Origin: an uncultured bacterium
Lineage (GTDB): Bacteria > Cyanobacteriota > Vampirovibrionia > Obscuribacterales > Obscuribacteraceae
Direction: 5' to 3'
DNA: 37,416 nucleotides
NCBI GenBank assembly: GCA_903835185.1
Contig: CAILLX010000211.1
Location: 1 to 37,416 of the forward strand
The notes under the pieces were generated by a model that was given only the letters and a program-made list of their open reading frames with translations, was not told the DNA's origin and did no database searches. Within the stretch, counting starts at the first letter, position 1. The number at the start of each line of letters is the position of its first letter. Below, piece by piece: positions 1 through 12,300 of the stretch. Made by a program: the position numbers and the translations under genes.

Positions 1-89
1 ACCGGACCAGCAAGTTCCTTCGTCCACTGAACCCAAAACCTCCTGCGTTCCTGCCTGTCAACGGAAATGCTTCCAATCTCCATTGTCAT
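1..89 (-). CDS. Partial ORF, possible N-terminus of a transposase or accessory protein
   Basis: On the minus strand an open frame starts at ATG 87-89 (alternative ATG 81-83) and runs off the window edge, giving 29 residues. The visible peptide is basic and aromatic, with the stretch RQERRRFWVQW. It begins just inside the repeats that I take as an insertion-sequence end, which is where the first gene of such an element would start. No ribosome-binding site is obvious and no domain can be recognised from so few residues. An alternative is that an open plus-strand frame (3-152), which reads through the repeats, is the C-terminus of a gene from outside the window. Confidence 0.25.
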   Translation of the reverse strand, partial: MTMEIGSISVDRQERRRFWVQWTKELAGP

Positions 90-139
90 GCGGCAAGAGA
101 TCGTGACTCGATTCCGGCAAAAGATCGTGACTTATCACA
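1..139. mobile_element. Putative insertion-sequence end (IS21-like terminal repeats), body outside window
   Basis: Two 18-bp near-identical direct repeats, CGGCAAGAGATCGTGACT at 91-108 and CGGCAAAAGATCGTGACT at 115-132, differ at one base and are spaced 24 nt apart. They are followed by TTATCACA ending at 139. Read on the minus strand, the edge begins TGTGATAAGTCACGATC. Multiple subterminal repeats and TG...CA termini are what IS21-family elements show. I infer that the window starts inside such an element and that it ends near 139. Neither the other end nor a target-site duplication can be seen, so family and boundary are tentative. Confidence 0.4.
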
Positions 140-363
140 CTAGCCCATCTTCCCGCGCGTGAGCACTCAACTCAAGGGTGTACTTCGTGCAACGGTTTCT
201 TTGGAAAAGCATACGAACAGAAGTTCCCACTCTTAAGGCAAGCTGCCAGAAACTCAGATTGCAAGCACCTTGCTTTAAAATAACTCAGCTCTTGAGCTCA
301 AACCTGCTTCTCTTTGTTTAACCTAGAAATGCCCTGGAGCGACTTGGCTCTGATTACTGTCCG
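140..363. other. Non-coding stretch between IS-like end and giant gene
   Basis: There is no credible ORF. It contains a 10-bp palindrome TTGAGCTCAA (292-301) and a short inverted repeat GCAAG/CTTGC (261-273). Neither is followed by a T-tract in the direction of the giant gene (minus strand), so no convincing terminator is visible. No candidate immunity or partner gene lies here. Confidence 0.5.
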
Positions 364-3300
364 TTAATTTTTGGGAAGGTCACTTCTGTCTAGTTCAACC
401 GGTGGTCTACGGTCAGAGGTTCTGTCATAATCTTCCAAAACAGCCTGAACTTTTCCCAAGTATTCAATCAAATTATGTCGTTCTAAAGGCTTTAAAGCTA
501 TATCTCGCGCATATGGAGGCATGCTCATGAGACACTCCATGAAGATGCCCTCAAATGAAACGTTCCTTTCGGATGCACTGCGCAACCCAATATCGACAGC
601 CGCAGGCGCTCCTCTGCCGTCCTTGAGCTGATATTGCTGAGAGTCAGACTGCTCTGCCAACGTGTCCTGATCAGCTGAATCTGTCCAGCGAGAACACACC
701 TCCTCTACGAAATCAGCAACACACTCAGCAAATTCGCTAGGAGTCTGTCCTGCTACTGCTCTTAGATCGGCTACTCCTGACTTGTACATCGTGAGCAATA
801 CTTCTAAATCCTCTGGACCTGTCCAGCCATGCTTGCCGTCAATCTCCTGTAATCTAGTCCCGATGCCTCGGAGGTGTTCCTGAACGTCAATTGGAATGTC
901 AGCAATCAGCGCCGCTGGACTGGGCTGCTCGAAAGCATCATTGGCACGAGATGAAGTTGATTCTTGTAGAGTGCTCAACTGATCATTGCCAGCACGTTCG
1001 GCACTGAAATCCCCGCCTTCTATAATTTCTGCATCTTTAGGTGAATGCAGTCTTGAATAAGCGGCTTCAGTTGCTACCGACTTGGTATCATAAACTTGCA
1101 TAAAAGGATACTGCTCACCGCCCCAGTTCTTTAGCCAATTCTGTACTACGGCTGCTTTCCTTTCCCCGGTTGCACGCATCTCTTCATGCTCTTCACGAAC
1201 ATTCTCCACCACACTTCTGTCTAGTTCGACTGGTGCATTTGCCGCCTCGGATGCACGTTCCGAAGTGGCTTCCACCAAATCGGCTGAGTGTGCAGTTGCA
1301 TCGGACTTACTCCGCAAAAACTCCTCAACATGCTTTCTAACAAGTGCACCTGCTGCCCACGCTTCTCGTTCGTGATACTGCATGTAATTCTGCCAAATAC
1401 TCTGTCTTTGATCATTTATCTGTTGGAGACTGTCCATCAAAGCGCGACTCAGCAACTCAAAGGCTTTTGGTGACATGCTATTCACCAGTCCGCTATCGGT
1501 CCCGTAATTATCTACAAGCTCACTAATCTCTCCAGAAACATCTTCTCCGAAAACTTGTTTCAACTTGGAATCATCTGGCTGTTTTGCCAATTCCTCTATT
1601 AGTAGATCCGGACGCCTGCTCTTTTGTAAATCATTATAATTTTTTGCTGCTAATTCATAACGGTGCCGCAGATTTTCTAATTCACCATGTGGTTGATGGT
1701 CCTGAATTTCTGCAAGCACTTCTGCACGTTCAGACTGAACAGGATCAGTAATGGCACTTTTCGCTTTAGATAGCTCCCGTTGTTCATGATGCGTGAACGC
1801 ATGCGCGATAGTTTGTATCGCTTGCAATCGTGGTGGAGCCTCGGCAAGACTGCTTGCATTGACTCGTATCTCTCCATAATTATAATCTGCGGAAAAATCC
1901 TGATCCTTCTCATTGTTGTAAACAATTCTAACTCTCGGTGTAGGTAGTAAATTATCCTTGTCGCAACTGCGAAGGATATCCTCAATTTGTTGCTCGGCAT
2001 TTCGGATTTGTTTGAGATACTCAATATATTGCTGGTGAGCGGCAAGTACATCCGGGTGATCATCACCCAATTCCTGTCGCAACTTCAACCTTTCGTGGTA
2101 TTTCACGTCTATTTCCTGAACGACATCGGTCAGTCCTTGAAATGACGGTAATTTGGATAGTTGCTCACCAACTTTGAACAATGTGCCATTTTGAATAAGC
2201 CTGATATTGTTAGCACAACGCTCCAACAGCTTGCGATCCGCTGAGCACAGAGCATTCCAATCTGGAATTTGCCACATCTTTTCAGGTGCTTGACGCTCAA
2301 TTACTATAGGTTCTGTGGCTAGGAAACCTATCAATTCATGCGGTTGCTCAGTTGTACCATGCACTGACTCTGCAAACTCCGGAGTGCCTCCAACATTGGC
2401 TTTCCTCTGCCGGGAAATCGAAGCATCAACCATGTCCATGGACAAATCAGCTCTTGCGTATGCAGCAAGATCATAGGCTCTCAAGAACGCAGGCAACGGT
2501 CCAGATTCATCTTTGGCGCTAGCACCATGCTGTACTGCTTGCTCATGGACAAGTGCACCAACGATAAATGCTTGCTTTTCATGGAGTACAGACATGTACT
2601 GTTCGTATGCTTGTGCCCGAGAATCATTAATTTCTACCAAACGATGTCTGAGAATGAAAGCAAGCTCAGCCGCGGCTTTGTCGTTGTCAAAAGGAGCTCC
2701 TTCACCAGTCTTTGCTCTCTGCCAGGACTCAATTAGTGAACGCACTGCCAGCGGTGGCTGCTCACCTCCAAACAGATGCCCCGACAACGTGCCCTTATCT
2801 GCCGCCAGCTGCTCTAGCAATTCTGATGCGGGTTTGCCTGCATCAAGCTTCTTCAATTCACGGTCAGTCAATCTAAAATGATTGCCAGCAAGAGTAAATT
2901 CTTTAGTAATAGGTTTGTTGTTCTTGAACGATACTGCCAGCCGATTGGCAAGATCCTCATGCTCGAATGAGAGTGCTTTGCCATCTCGCAATTTCAAAAT
3001 TGCTTCAACAAAATTTGTTGGGAGTTGCCCTGTCTGTCCATCCGGACGTGCATATTTGCTATAAAGCTGCTGGAGACGTTCAAGTTGTCTGGGTGTGGCG
3101 GCAGCACCTGTTATGCCAAGCTTATCGGCAAGATTGCTAATGATTAGTTTGTCTTGCCAAATATGAGTAAGCTCATGCTCAAACGATTCAACTATTTCTG
3201 ATGCACGGTGTGCATCAAGGACAAGTTCGGCCGGCAGCATCAAAACACCGTCTTTGTATGCTGCGCCGTTAGCACCCAGATCGTGATATATCTTCACTTG

Positions 3301-6300
3301 GAACTCTGGCAATCCCAATTTGGCTGCTCTTGTTTTGAATTGCGCCTCTAGTTCTGCTCCGCGAACCTTGATTACATTTTCAACTGATTTAAGCTGCTCG
3401 GCATATTGTTGGCGGTAGTGCAGGTAGCCAGACTCATACATGCGCAATAGCTGTTCGCCTCCCTCAATAGACAAACATTTCTGGCGTACAACCTCTGCTT
3501 TGTGCAGATCCTGCTCTGATACCATGTTGCTTTCAACCAACGCTTGTCTGACTTTTACCAACTCGTCAAACAATCTGACAGCACTTTGCTCAACTTCAGG
3601 GTGCTCCTGTCGCACGTCCGTCCACCGACTTGTGCGCTCGGACAGCAAATCTATAAATGCACCACGACCGTGTGGCTCACACAGCTCAGCAGGAGCATAC
3701 CGTAGAGCTTCTGCCCGTTCAGCTGGCGTAAAATCAGCCAGGTCTCTTTTTGGTCTAAATAGTTGCTTGTCGCCAGTATCACCATTCTTGAAGTTAGCCT
3801 TGGGAGCAGCCATTTCTCTGACCGCCTCGGAACTTAGAAATACTGCATCTGAACCGCTTTCGTACACTACTTCGCCTGGAGAATCGACCAATCCTTTTTC
3901 CGTATAGAAAGCAGGTTTTTCCCGAGGGAATTCACGCGGAGAGCTGGCGTAAGTAGCGTCCTTACCAGAAGCAACACCAACAGAACTGGACTTGAAATGC
4001 TCAAGTGCTTCTCTGCCGGCTCCTGCAAGGGTAGCTAATCCTTCTCGGATTGTATGTGAAAACATTGCTGTGCCATCCGCAATTGCCTTGCGAACCTCAG
4101 CAACCTTTGCATTGAGACTGCGCTCAATAGCATGGCGACCTACATCAATTCCGGACGGTTTGCCTGCATCGCTTGGCTCTCTTCTTGCTTCTTGCGGGCG
4201 TGCTTCTGACACGGCGTGCGGGGCAGCCGACAGCTCTTCCTTCCAATGTTGGACCGCCTTGAATATCTCAGGTCCTGCAGCTTCAGGGCTGATAACGGCA
4301 ACGTCATTGGTTGGCACTTCACCTTGTTCAGCAAAGCGATGAGTTTCACCCAACACATCCTCTGACTTCGCAATTGCTGGGGCACCAGGTTGCAATAGTT
4401 CTTCGGGCGACTGTCCCTGTTGTTCTACCCTATTTGCTTGATTGTACTGACTTTCAGGCTTCAACAATTCTGCTAGAGTTGTTCGCTGCTTAAAATCGTC
4501 ACCAACAAAAACAACAATCTCACTATCAGGTATCTTCAATGACCTTGCCAATTTTAATCGCATGTTGCCATCAAAAATGTAAATATCCGAGCCATGCCGA
4601 GTAGCATGAATGCGAGAATTCTCGAGATCTGCTTTCAGGAGTTCTCTTTGTGCTACTTTGAGTGTCAAGACATTGATTCCAAGATCCCTTTTTAACTTGG
4701 ACAACTGAATCTTAACTTGTGCAGATGGCTTATCACTCTCGTGTATGATTACCTGCCGAGGTCTCTCGGAAGGGATGCTGCCAACATCTGACGATAAAGC
4801 TGGTTGTATCTTCGGAACTGTTTCATCTGGCAGTCTAGCTTCTGCTAGGGTACCCTCAATCTGCTTTCTGATAGCCTCAACATTTGCAAGCTGTTCATCC
4901 TGAGTCGGCAATTCTTTCAGCGATTCGCGCAAACCCATCGGGGTTGCGGGTGCTGTTCGCTCCTCTTGTACATTCTCCCCGCCAACCATCACATGCTCAG
5001 GCGCATCTGATAGCTCTCCAGTTGACTTCTCTGAATCGAGTGCAGGATCGAGTCCAACTTGCGATCCACGCCCAGGCTGCGATCCACCTCCGGCTGGCAT
5101 ATCGCCAGCATGTGTTGATGTCCTTCGAGTCAGCTCTTCAACAAACTCCATTGCTTGCCGCAATGCAGTTTGCGCCTTGTTAAAATCCTCCTCGCTGCGG
5201 GGATTGGAATCCTTAATCAAATCAATGCAGTGCTCGAGCGGACCGGAAAGGGTTGCATGTAGCTGGACAGCCAGTGACGTGTCTTTGCTGCTCAGCGGTG
5301 GAGCCTTACTCCTGAAGTTGTTAAGCTGCTCGAGCAGCAGCCGCACTCTCTGTATCTCTTTGTCGCTCTTGACTTTTTTCTGAGCACTGAATTCTTCCTG
5401 CACTCTGCTGATATGGTCACCCATGAGCTTCTGGAAAAATTCCTGTGGTGTTCTTGCCAGCAGCATCCTGCCGTCAGGACCTCTCACCAGCATTTCGCCC
5501 TTGTTGTTTGCAACTGTCAGACTGCCGCCCTCGTGCAAGAAAATACCCATGCCTATCTCTTGAGGAGGTATGTTTCCCCGTGCATCCGTCTGGACTATAT
5601 GTGCTCTGCCGTTGACGTCTATAATCTTCATTATGCTGCCGTCAGGTCCGAGCCTCAAACGCCAGCCATCTTGTCCTGTGATAGTTGCGCGACCGTCAGG
5701 GTGTTGCAACCGAACAGTCCCTGTTTCCCTATCTGTAAATCTGAGAATACCGTGACCTATCTGCTCCACATCTCCTCTTATGGTAGTCATCTTGCCGGCT
5801 GTGGTCAATTGCCAGGTATTGTCTCCTGTTTTCCTCAAGGACGAGCCCAGACTATTGAACTCGCCAACTGCATTAGCTATCCACCCTCGTTGATTTGCTT
5901 GTCGTGCTGGCAGAGCTTGAATATCGCCTAACCTTGTATTATCTCTAGCCTGATTAACTGAGCTGGATGGGCGTGGCTGTGCAGTCTCTCGTGATTCTGT
6001 GCTGCCAGTCGTCAGTGAGGCACTTACCCTTCGCCGCTCAATCTCCTGCCTCATCGCGAGGCTCATACGATCTTGAGCATCTCTTAACTGCTGACGTGCT
6101 TGCATGAGAGCATCAGACTCTGTGGAGGTTAAGTGTTCGGATGCCGCCACTTTCTTGTCAGTTTTTGCATGCTCGCGCTCAAATGCCTGAACCACCTGGA
6201 ATTTTGTAAAAGCTAATCGCGCATCAGCTTGGGCTTGTGCAAATGCAAGCTGTGCTTCAGCAAGACTTATATTGGCATTATGAGCCAATCGTAAGTGCTC

Positions 6301-9300
6301 TGATTGATTGCCAGCCAGCTGGAGATTATTCTGTTCCCTCACTACTGTGGCATTGTGTTCGCCTTGTGCTGTGGCGACAGCAACCTTATGTTCAAGCTCA
6401 GCCCTGGCGATTGAAACATTGCCTTCTGCTGCGACCTTGTTAAGATGCAACTGACTGTCGCTTGGATTTTGTTCAGCTTTCCACTGAGCCAACTTTAGAA
6501 GTGCATCTTGCTTAGCAACGGCAGCTTTCCCTGCAGCTTCCGCCTGAGCTATTGCAACTTTACCCGCAGTTTCCACCTTCGCTTGCGCATTATTTACTAA
6601 CTGAACCTCTTGCGCTGCAAAAACTGGGTGTTCCGCAGCTGCGTTTGCTTTAGACAGGGTCTCTCGCGCCTCAACAACAGCAGCATTTTGTGCAGGATCT
6701 TGTTGAGCTGCAGCTTGCGCTGCAGCCAGTTTCGCTTGCTTGTTGGCTATATCCAACGGACCGTCCATACGAGCTTGAGCAACCAGATTATTGCCTTCGG
6801 TTTCTACTCTGGATTGAATAAGTCTTCCTTCAGCTTCTGCTTTGGCAATAGAGTGTTGGCTCTCTGTGTTTGCAACATTTTCTCTGGCCTTGAGAAGTGC
6901 TTCTTGAGCCGCTGCATTGGCTGGTTCATGCTTGGCCAAACCTTCGGCATTGGCAAGAGCTTGGTGGGCATTAGCTAAATCTACCTGCCATTCTCTCTCA
7001 ACTTTTGCCAGGTCATGCTCACCTTTTACTTCAACCATCTCAAGGTCAGCAATGGCTCTGAATCGCTGCACATCGCTATTTGATTTTGCTTCAACAAGAT
7101 CTAAATTGGCTTGAGCCCGTGCTATGTCAGCTTGTTCGCCTTTCTGCTGTGTGCGCAGTAATTCTTGGTGCGCACTTGCCACAGCCTGCTCGCCGTCAGC
7201 TTTAGTTATATAGACTGGTGCTTCTGCTGCCCATTCCTTTTTATGCAGATCACTTTGAGTTTTTGGTCTTCCCAAATCATGCTCTGAGACAATTTTGAGC
7301 GACCCGTCTGGATTTACGTCAAAATAGGCAGGGACTCTTTCCCTGTTGGGTCCAGGTTGTCCAACTTTCCATTCATGTTCATTCACGCGGGAAGCCACTC
7401 GCCCGTCTGGGAAAGTGATGCTGTCTAGCTTACCCGTCTTCTCATTGTACCTGTATTGGTGCTCATGCCATTCTGCATCCGCATGGCTAACAATCCGACC
7501 GCTGCGATCTGCTGTTCTGGTATTACCAGCGGTATCTTTAAAGGAAACACTCCCGTCTAGATGCTCAGTTCTAGTTCCTTTTGCGCTAGTCTTTCTGATA
7601 CCACCATCAACAGTGACTTCCACCTTGCCATTAAAGGTTGTTTGTCTACCATCCGGCTTCGTTATCTCATAAGTCTTGCCGTCTTTGCTGGTCCAGGTTT
7701 CTCCATTCCCCCCTTTCATGCTGTTGAGGAAGTGCTCGCCTGTACCACTCTTGTCATATCCAAAATCAAAAGTTTTAGCTTCAGCTCCGCCTTCAAACTT
7801 GACTTTCTCAACATTGCCATACTTATCCATCTGCACATGTGAGGACTCAGGACTCAAAATCCTGTTCAATCGCTCAGTAACATGGTGACTACCCAGAGTC
7901 ATGAGCGGAGCGCTTGCAGCAGCTTTCAGACCAGCTTCATTCATTTTGTCCAAAATCCGTCCGAAGTTGCCCTCTTGCAGAAGCATTTCAGCACTTACCG
8001 AATCCACCGAAATGTGCAGTCTGGCAGCAATCTCTTCTCGTTGTTGCTTATAAGCCTCGGGCATTGCTGAAAGGCCGGCATTGCTGTAAGCCATCATCAT
8101 GTCATGCATGGCGGTAACTGCAACTCCATCCTTGGGAATATTGCGTGCAAGTGCCCTCAGCACGCAGCACTCTCTCTCTGCAGAATGCCCCAGTGCGTGC
8201 CCGGCACTTGTCTTAAACCCGCCTGCCAAACCTTTTCCGGCCATCATCCAAAATGTGCCCATGCCCAGCTCGTCAAAGCCAAGCTTTTGGATAATGTCGG
8301 AGTTGCCATCTCTCCATGCTGCTGCTGTATTGAAGGCGGTTGTTTGCAGGAAAGCATCGCCAGCGTTATAAATGCCTTTCATGGTTAACATGGCACCTTT
8401 TGAAACATTGCCTGCATCAGAAAGTGCTTTGAAAGCCAATTGTGATTGCTTTCCAGCTATGGCACCACCGCCCATAGCTAGTCCACCTTCGAGAAATCCG
8501 GCATAGGCGTTGCGACTAAATTCGTTCAAGTCACCACCTTGAGATTGTCGCCCTACACCTGAAATTAACGCCCCAGCTGTACCATCAGCCACAAATTCTG
8601 CTGCGGATGCCCCAACCCGAAGCATGCGTGCACTTGCAAGACCACGCTCAGTCCAAAGAGCAATCCTAGCGCCATTGAATGCGGCACCTGCCACAGATCC
8701 TATCCCTGCAGTGGCCACGGTCATGGCTGCCATAACCACAGCATCGTTAAGTTCTTGATGCTGTTGCTTCAACTGCTGTCCCAAAGCTGCGCCATCGCTG
8801 CCAGTAGCTCCAATATCTCCCATCAACCGTTGTGTTACAGCTGAGTATCCATCAAGACGGTTGTTGTCAAATTTCTTAGTGTCAAATCCATCTGTAAAAG
8901 CACGCGACAGCTCTTGTTTGAGATGCAGTCGCTCCTCGGAAAGCTGGTTCGAGTAATTATGAAGCATTCCCTCGTCACGACCCAGCACCATGGCGCTTAT
9001 TTGCGTCCTTTCCATAAGCCATGGGCGACTCTTGAAATACTCTCCATTATTGTTAGCCAAATCATCCTGGGCCTTTTTAGCTTGACGGTCGAGTTCCTCA
9101 GGAGTAACCAGCCCACCTGAAACTCGCTCTCCATTGCTCAGAACACGATCAGGTCCAATCCCCATCACATTGTGCTGTTGCTTGTCACTGCCGATGGTGA
9201 ATTGCATCAACACACGATTTTCATTAGCCAATTGGATTGGCTGCTGTCCGTCCAATTGGATGGAATAACCAGCAACTAGCTTGCCGCCAGGATCCTTCAC

Positions 9301-12300
9301 ATATTCTTTGTCACCCGAACCGGTTCGCTTGTGAAGTTCTCCATTGATTATCTGGTAAACCTGGTTGCCATAGCGCAACCTGCCATTAACTGTGTTGACG
9401 TTTTTCTCGTCAATTGCTGGCAGTTCAATTTTGGGTGGCGGTACCTTAACCTCTTCACGAAGCCCCTCTGCTCGCGCATGCTTTGTCGGACCTTCAAGCA
9501 AAAACTTCATGTCTTCACTGGCGATACCTTTGCCAGCTATGTTGTCCAGTCTTTCCTTAAATCTTTTCTCAAGTTCTTGACCTCGTGCAAGATCTATTTT
9601 GCTTTGCTCGGTAGGGTGCTTATCATTAACAGCTTGCGCGTATTGTGTTTCCAAACTGGCACGTCGCTTGCAGTCATTGAGACTGATAATGTCGCCTCCA
9701 GTAGACACCCAATCAACCTTTTGTTGAGCACCTTTTCCATCTGGGTATTCCAGATGCCAGACACCTTTTAGATCCTTCATGCTGATATTCATTGGGAGCT
9801 GATTGCTTGGATTAGCCCAAGTTATCTTGCCGTCCGGGCCATCAATGCTGCCAACTTGAACCTTGCCATCAGGTGAATATATTTTCCCTTCTTTAATTAT
9901 GTATTTGGTCTGGACTTGCTGTGCAGATTCACCGTTGCCCTGTATGTGTGGAACTATTGCATAACCTTGCAGTTTGGACGGATCTTTAGGAAGCTCCTCA
10001 AGCTTTGGCGGCAAGGTATTCAGTTGCTTTCGCTGAGCCTCTAATGGTCCGCCTAAATTAGCTGTTTGTGTGTCTGATGTGGATTTACTAAGAGAAGCCA
10101 GAGTGGCATCGTCTACCTGACCTTTCGTTATCATCCGATCAAGTTGAAAGTCTGCAGACTCGGACTGTGTCTTCAAATTCTCATTGCGCTGCTCCAGGGT
10201 CTTATCTCCCCAGATGGCTGTTGTTGTCTCACTAATCCGGCTCACAATTCCCTGCTGTTCAACTTCTGTTGCCAGCTGCTCTCTTCTGGTCTTTTGATCG
10301 ACCTTGGACTGAGCCACGTTAAAGTATCCACCTTTACCTGGAATGGGACGACCGGCAGCATCAACATCAGGGCCAAGACATACCCCCTGTATTCTGCTTG
10401 TTCTATGATCGTGGTCGGTATTACCTGTGGAGTCACCCATAACTTGCAAATCAAATGTTGCTTTGGTGAAATTCTGGAGTGGAATTGGTTGTCCATCATT
10501 AGGCGGATAAATGCAACCACCTTCAAGTTGTCCATTTGCGCCCTGGTGTGGTGCCGCCACACGTCCAAATTGTTCGTTTGTTTGCTTGTTAATCAACATA
10601 CCCATGCGAACTTCATATTCGGTTGGAGCATGTGTCTTGGGATCAGGAATGAACATTTTCCCGTTGCTGATTTCTTTGTTGGCCACAAATTCACGTGGTT
10701 TACCGGCTTCCAGCCCTTTGAATGTCCAGTTGTTAAACTCGCTGTTAACATCTGTGCCGGACTGGCTGTACTGGTGGTCTGGGAGGTGTACCTTGCCACC
10801 TTCGTCCAGATGTCCCTTAAATTTGCCCTGCTCGTCGTAAAGGTTTCCACCCATTGCAAGTAAGGTGTGTCCACCATCGGGAGATTTAAATACACCGTTG
10901 AAGCCCGACTGAGCATCTTTCTTGTCAGCTAGATCAAGACGACTCCCATCAGAACCCACGCCATGAAATGCAGTGCTTTCGCTGCCATCAAGTATGTTGT
11001 GCTTCTGTCCGTTGAGAGTGAAATCGCCATTATCTTGGACTGTACCAACAACCTGGTTGGAGGCGTTCTTAATTTGGCCCTTTTCCACCTTGTACTGAGA
11101 GACATTCCCTGTGCTGTCGTTATAGACGAGTGTGCCGTTTGGTTCTTTTCCTTCACGAGGCGCAGTCGAAGTCAAGTGCTGAAGACCCATGGAGGGCTTG
11201 TATGCTTCAACCTGGTACTCTTTTGTTGTTTTAACCAAATCCTGACTGGCAATTAGAGCAAGCTTAGTGGCTATGTCTCCCTTGAGCATATGCCCGTCCT
11301 GCGACACGCCAGCAACTTTTCCATCCTGCAGAGCAAAGCTGAACTTGTGATGGTTCTCTTCACGTGTGTACTCAGTCGTCCTTGCATCCTTGTCAAACTT
11401 AATGTGTGTATGCGAACCGTTTATGCCGGTGGTATCGACAGTGGTGCAACCGGTTGTGGTGTTGTATATTTTATTAGTTGTTTCGTAAGGCGTTGAATGA
11501 TTCGCTTTTGTCAGATCGTACCTGGAATGCTGTTCTGTAATGGTGTGACTGGACTTATTTTCGGCGTACTGAATATGCTCATGGGAAGAAGCTTTCTGGT
11601 GACTAGCATCTTTTGTATTCTTAAACTGATAGTGATCTGTGAGCCGTCCATGCTTATCACATTGACTTGCAACTACTGGTTGTTTTTCGTCGATTTTGTC
11701 AGGATCTAATGTTTTTTGTCCGTTTGAGTCATAGTAGTTGAAGTTAATACGGCTGACAGTTTCGGGACCGTTTTTGCCTTGCACACAAATCTCTTTGGAA
11801 ACATGGCGTCCTTTTGCATCTAAGTGTATAACAGCTATCGTGCCGTCGGGATTGAAACGTGTATCGGTCCGACTTTCTGGCAATTGATTGGCTGATTGTT
11901 GTGGTGTATCAAACTTTTTCGACGCAGCAATCTCGCCTGTCTTCTGATCGATTTTCAAAGATGTTTGTACATCTAGTGGACCGGATGCACGTTGGGCTCC
12001 AGCCTTATTCCTGCACTCAAATTTGTCAACATCATTTGAATTGGGCTTGTATTGAATCTGGGTGTGAAAACCACCTTTGCTTTCCATCTCGCTTATTTGC
12101 CCACTCTGGTTGTAGTGGTACTTCATATGCGTTTTTGGGTCTTCGTATGACGTCCAGCCTTTTTCTGCTCTCTGCTTGGGTGTTAACTTTTCAGGATTTT
12201 CACCTTGCGGGTGCTTTTCACTTCCCTTAAGTTTCACTTTGTCGCTGTCTGCCCCAGTTCCAAGACCACTATCCGGTTTATTAATTTGACCGGGCTGAGT

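Noticed and set aside
3440-3907. 155-codon plus-strand open frame
   Set aside because: Antisense to the metalloprotease-region coding sequence; Ser/Cys/Arg-rich composition typical of a shadow frame.
10144-10863. 239-codon open frame on the plus strand inside the giant gene
   Set aside because: It lies wholly antisense to a well-supported 4119-codon gene, its product has no recognisable domain and a Cys/Phe/Trp-rich random look, and no ribosome-binding site was noted.
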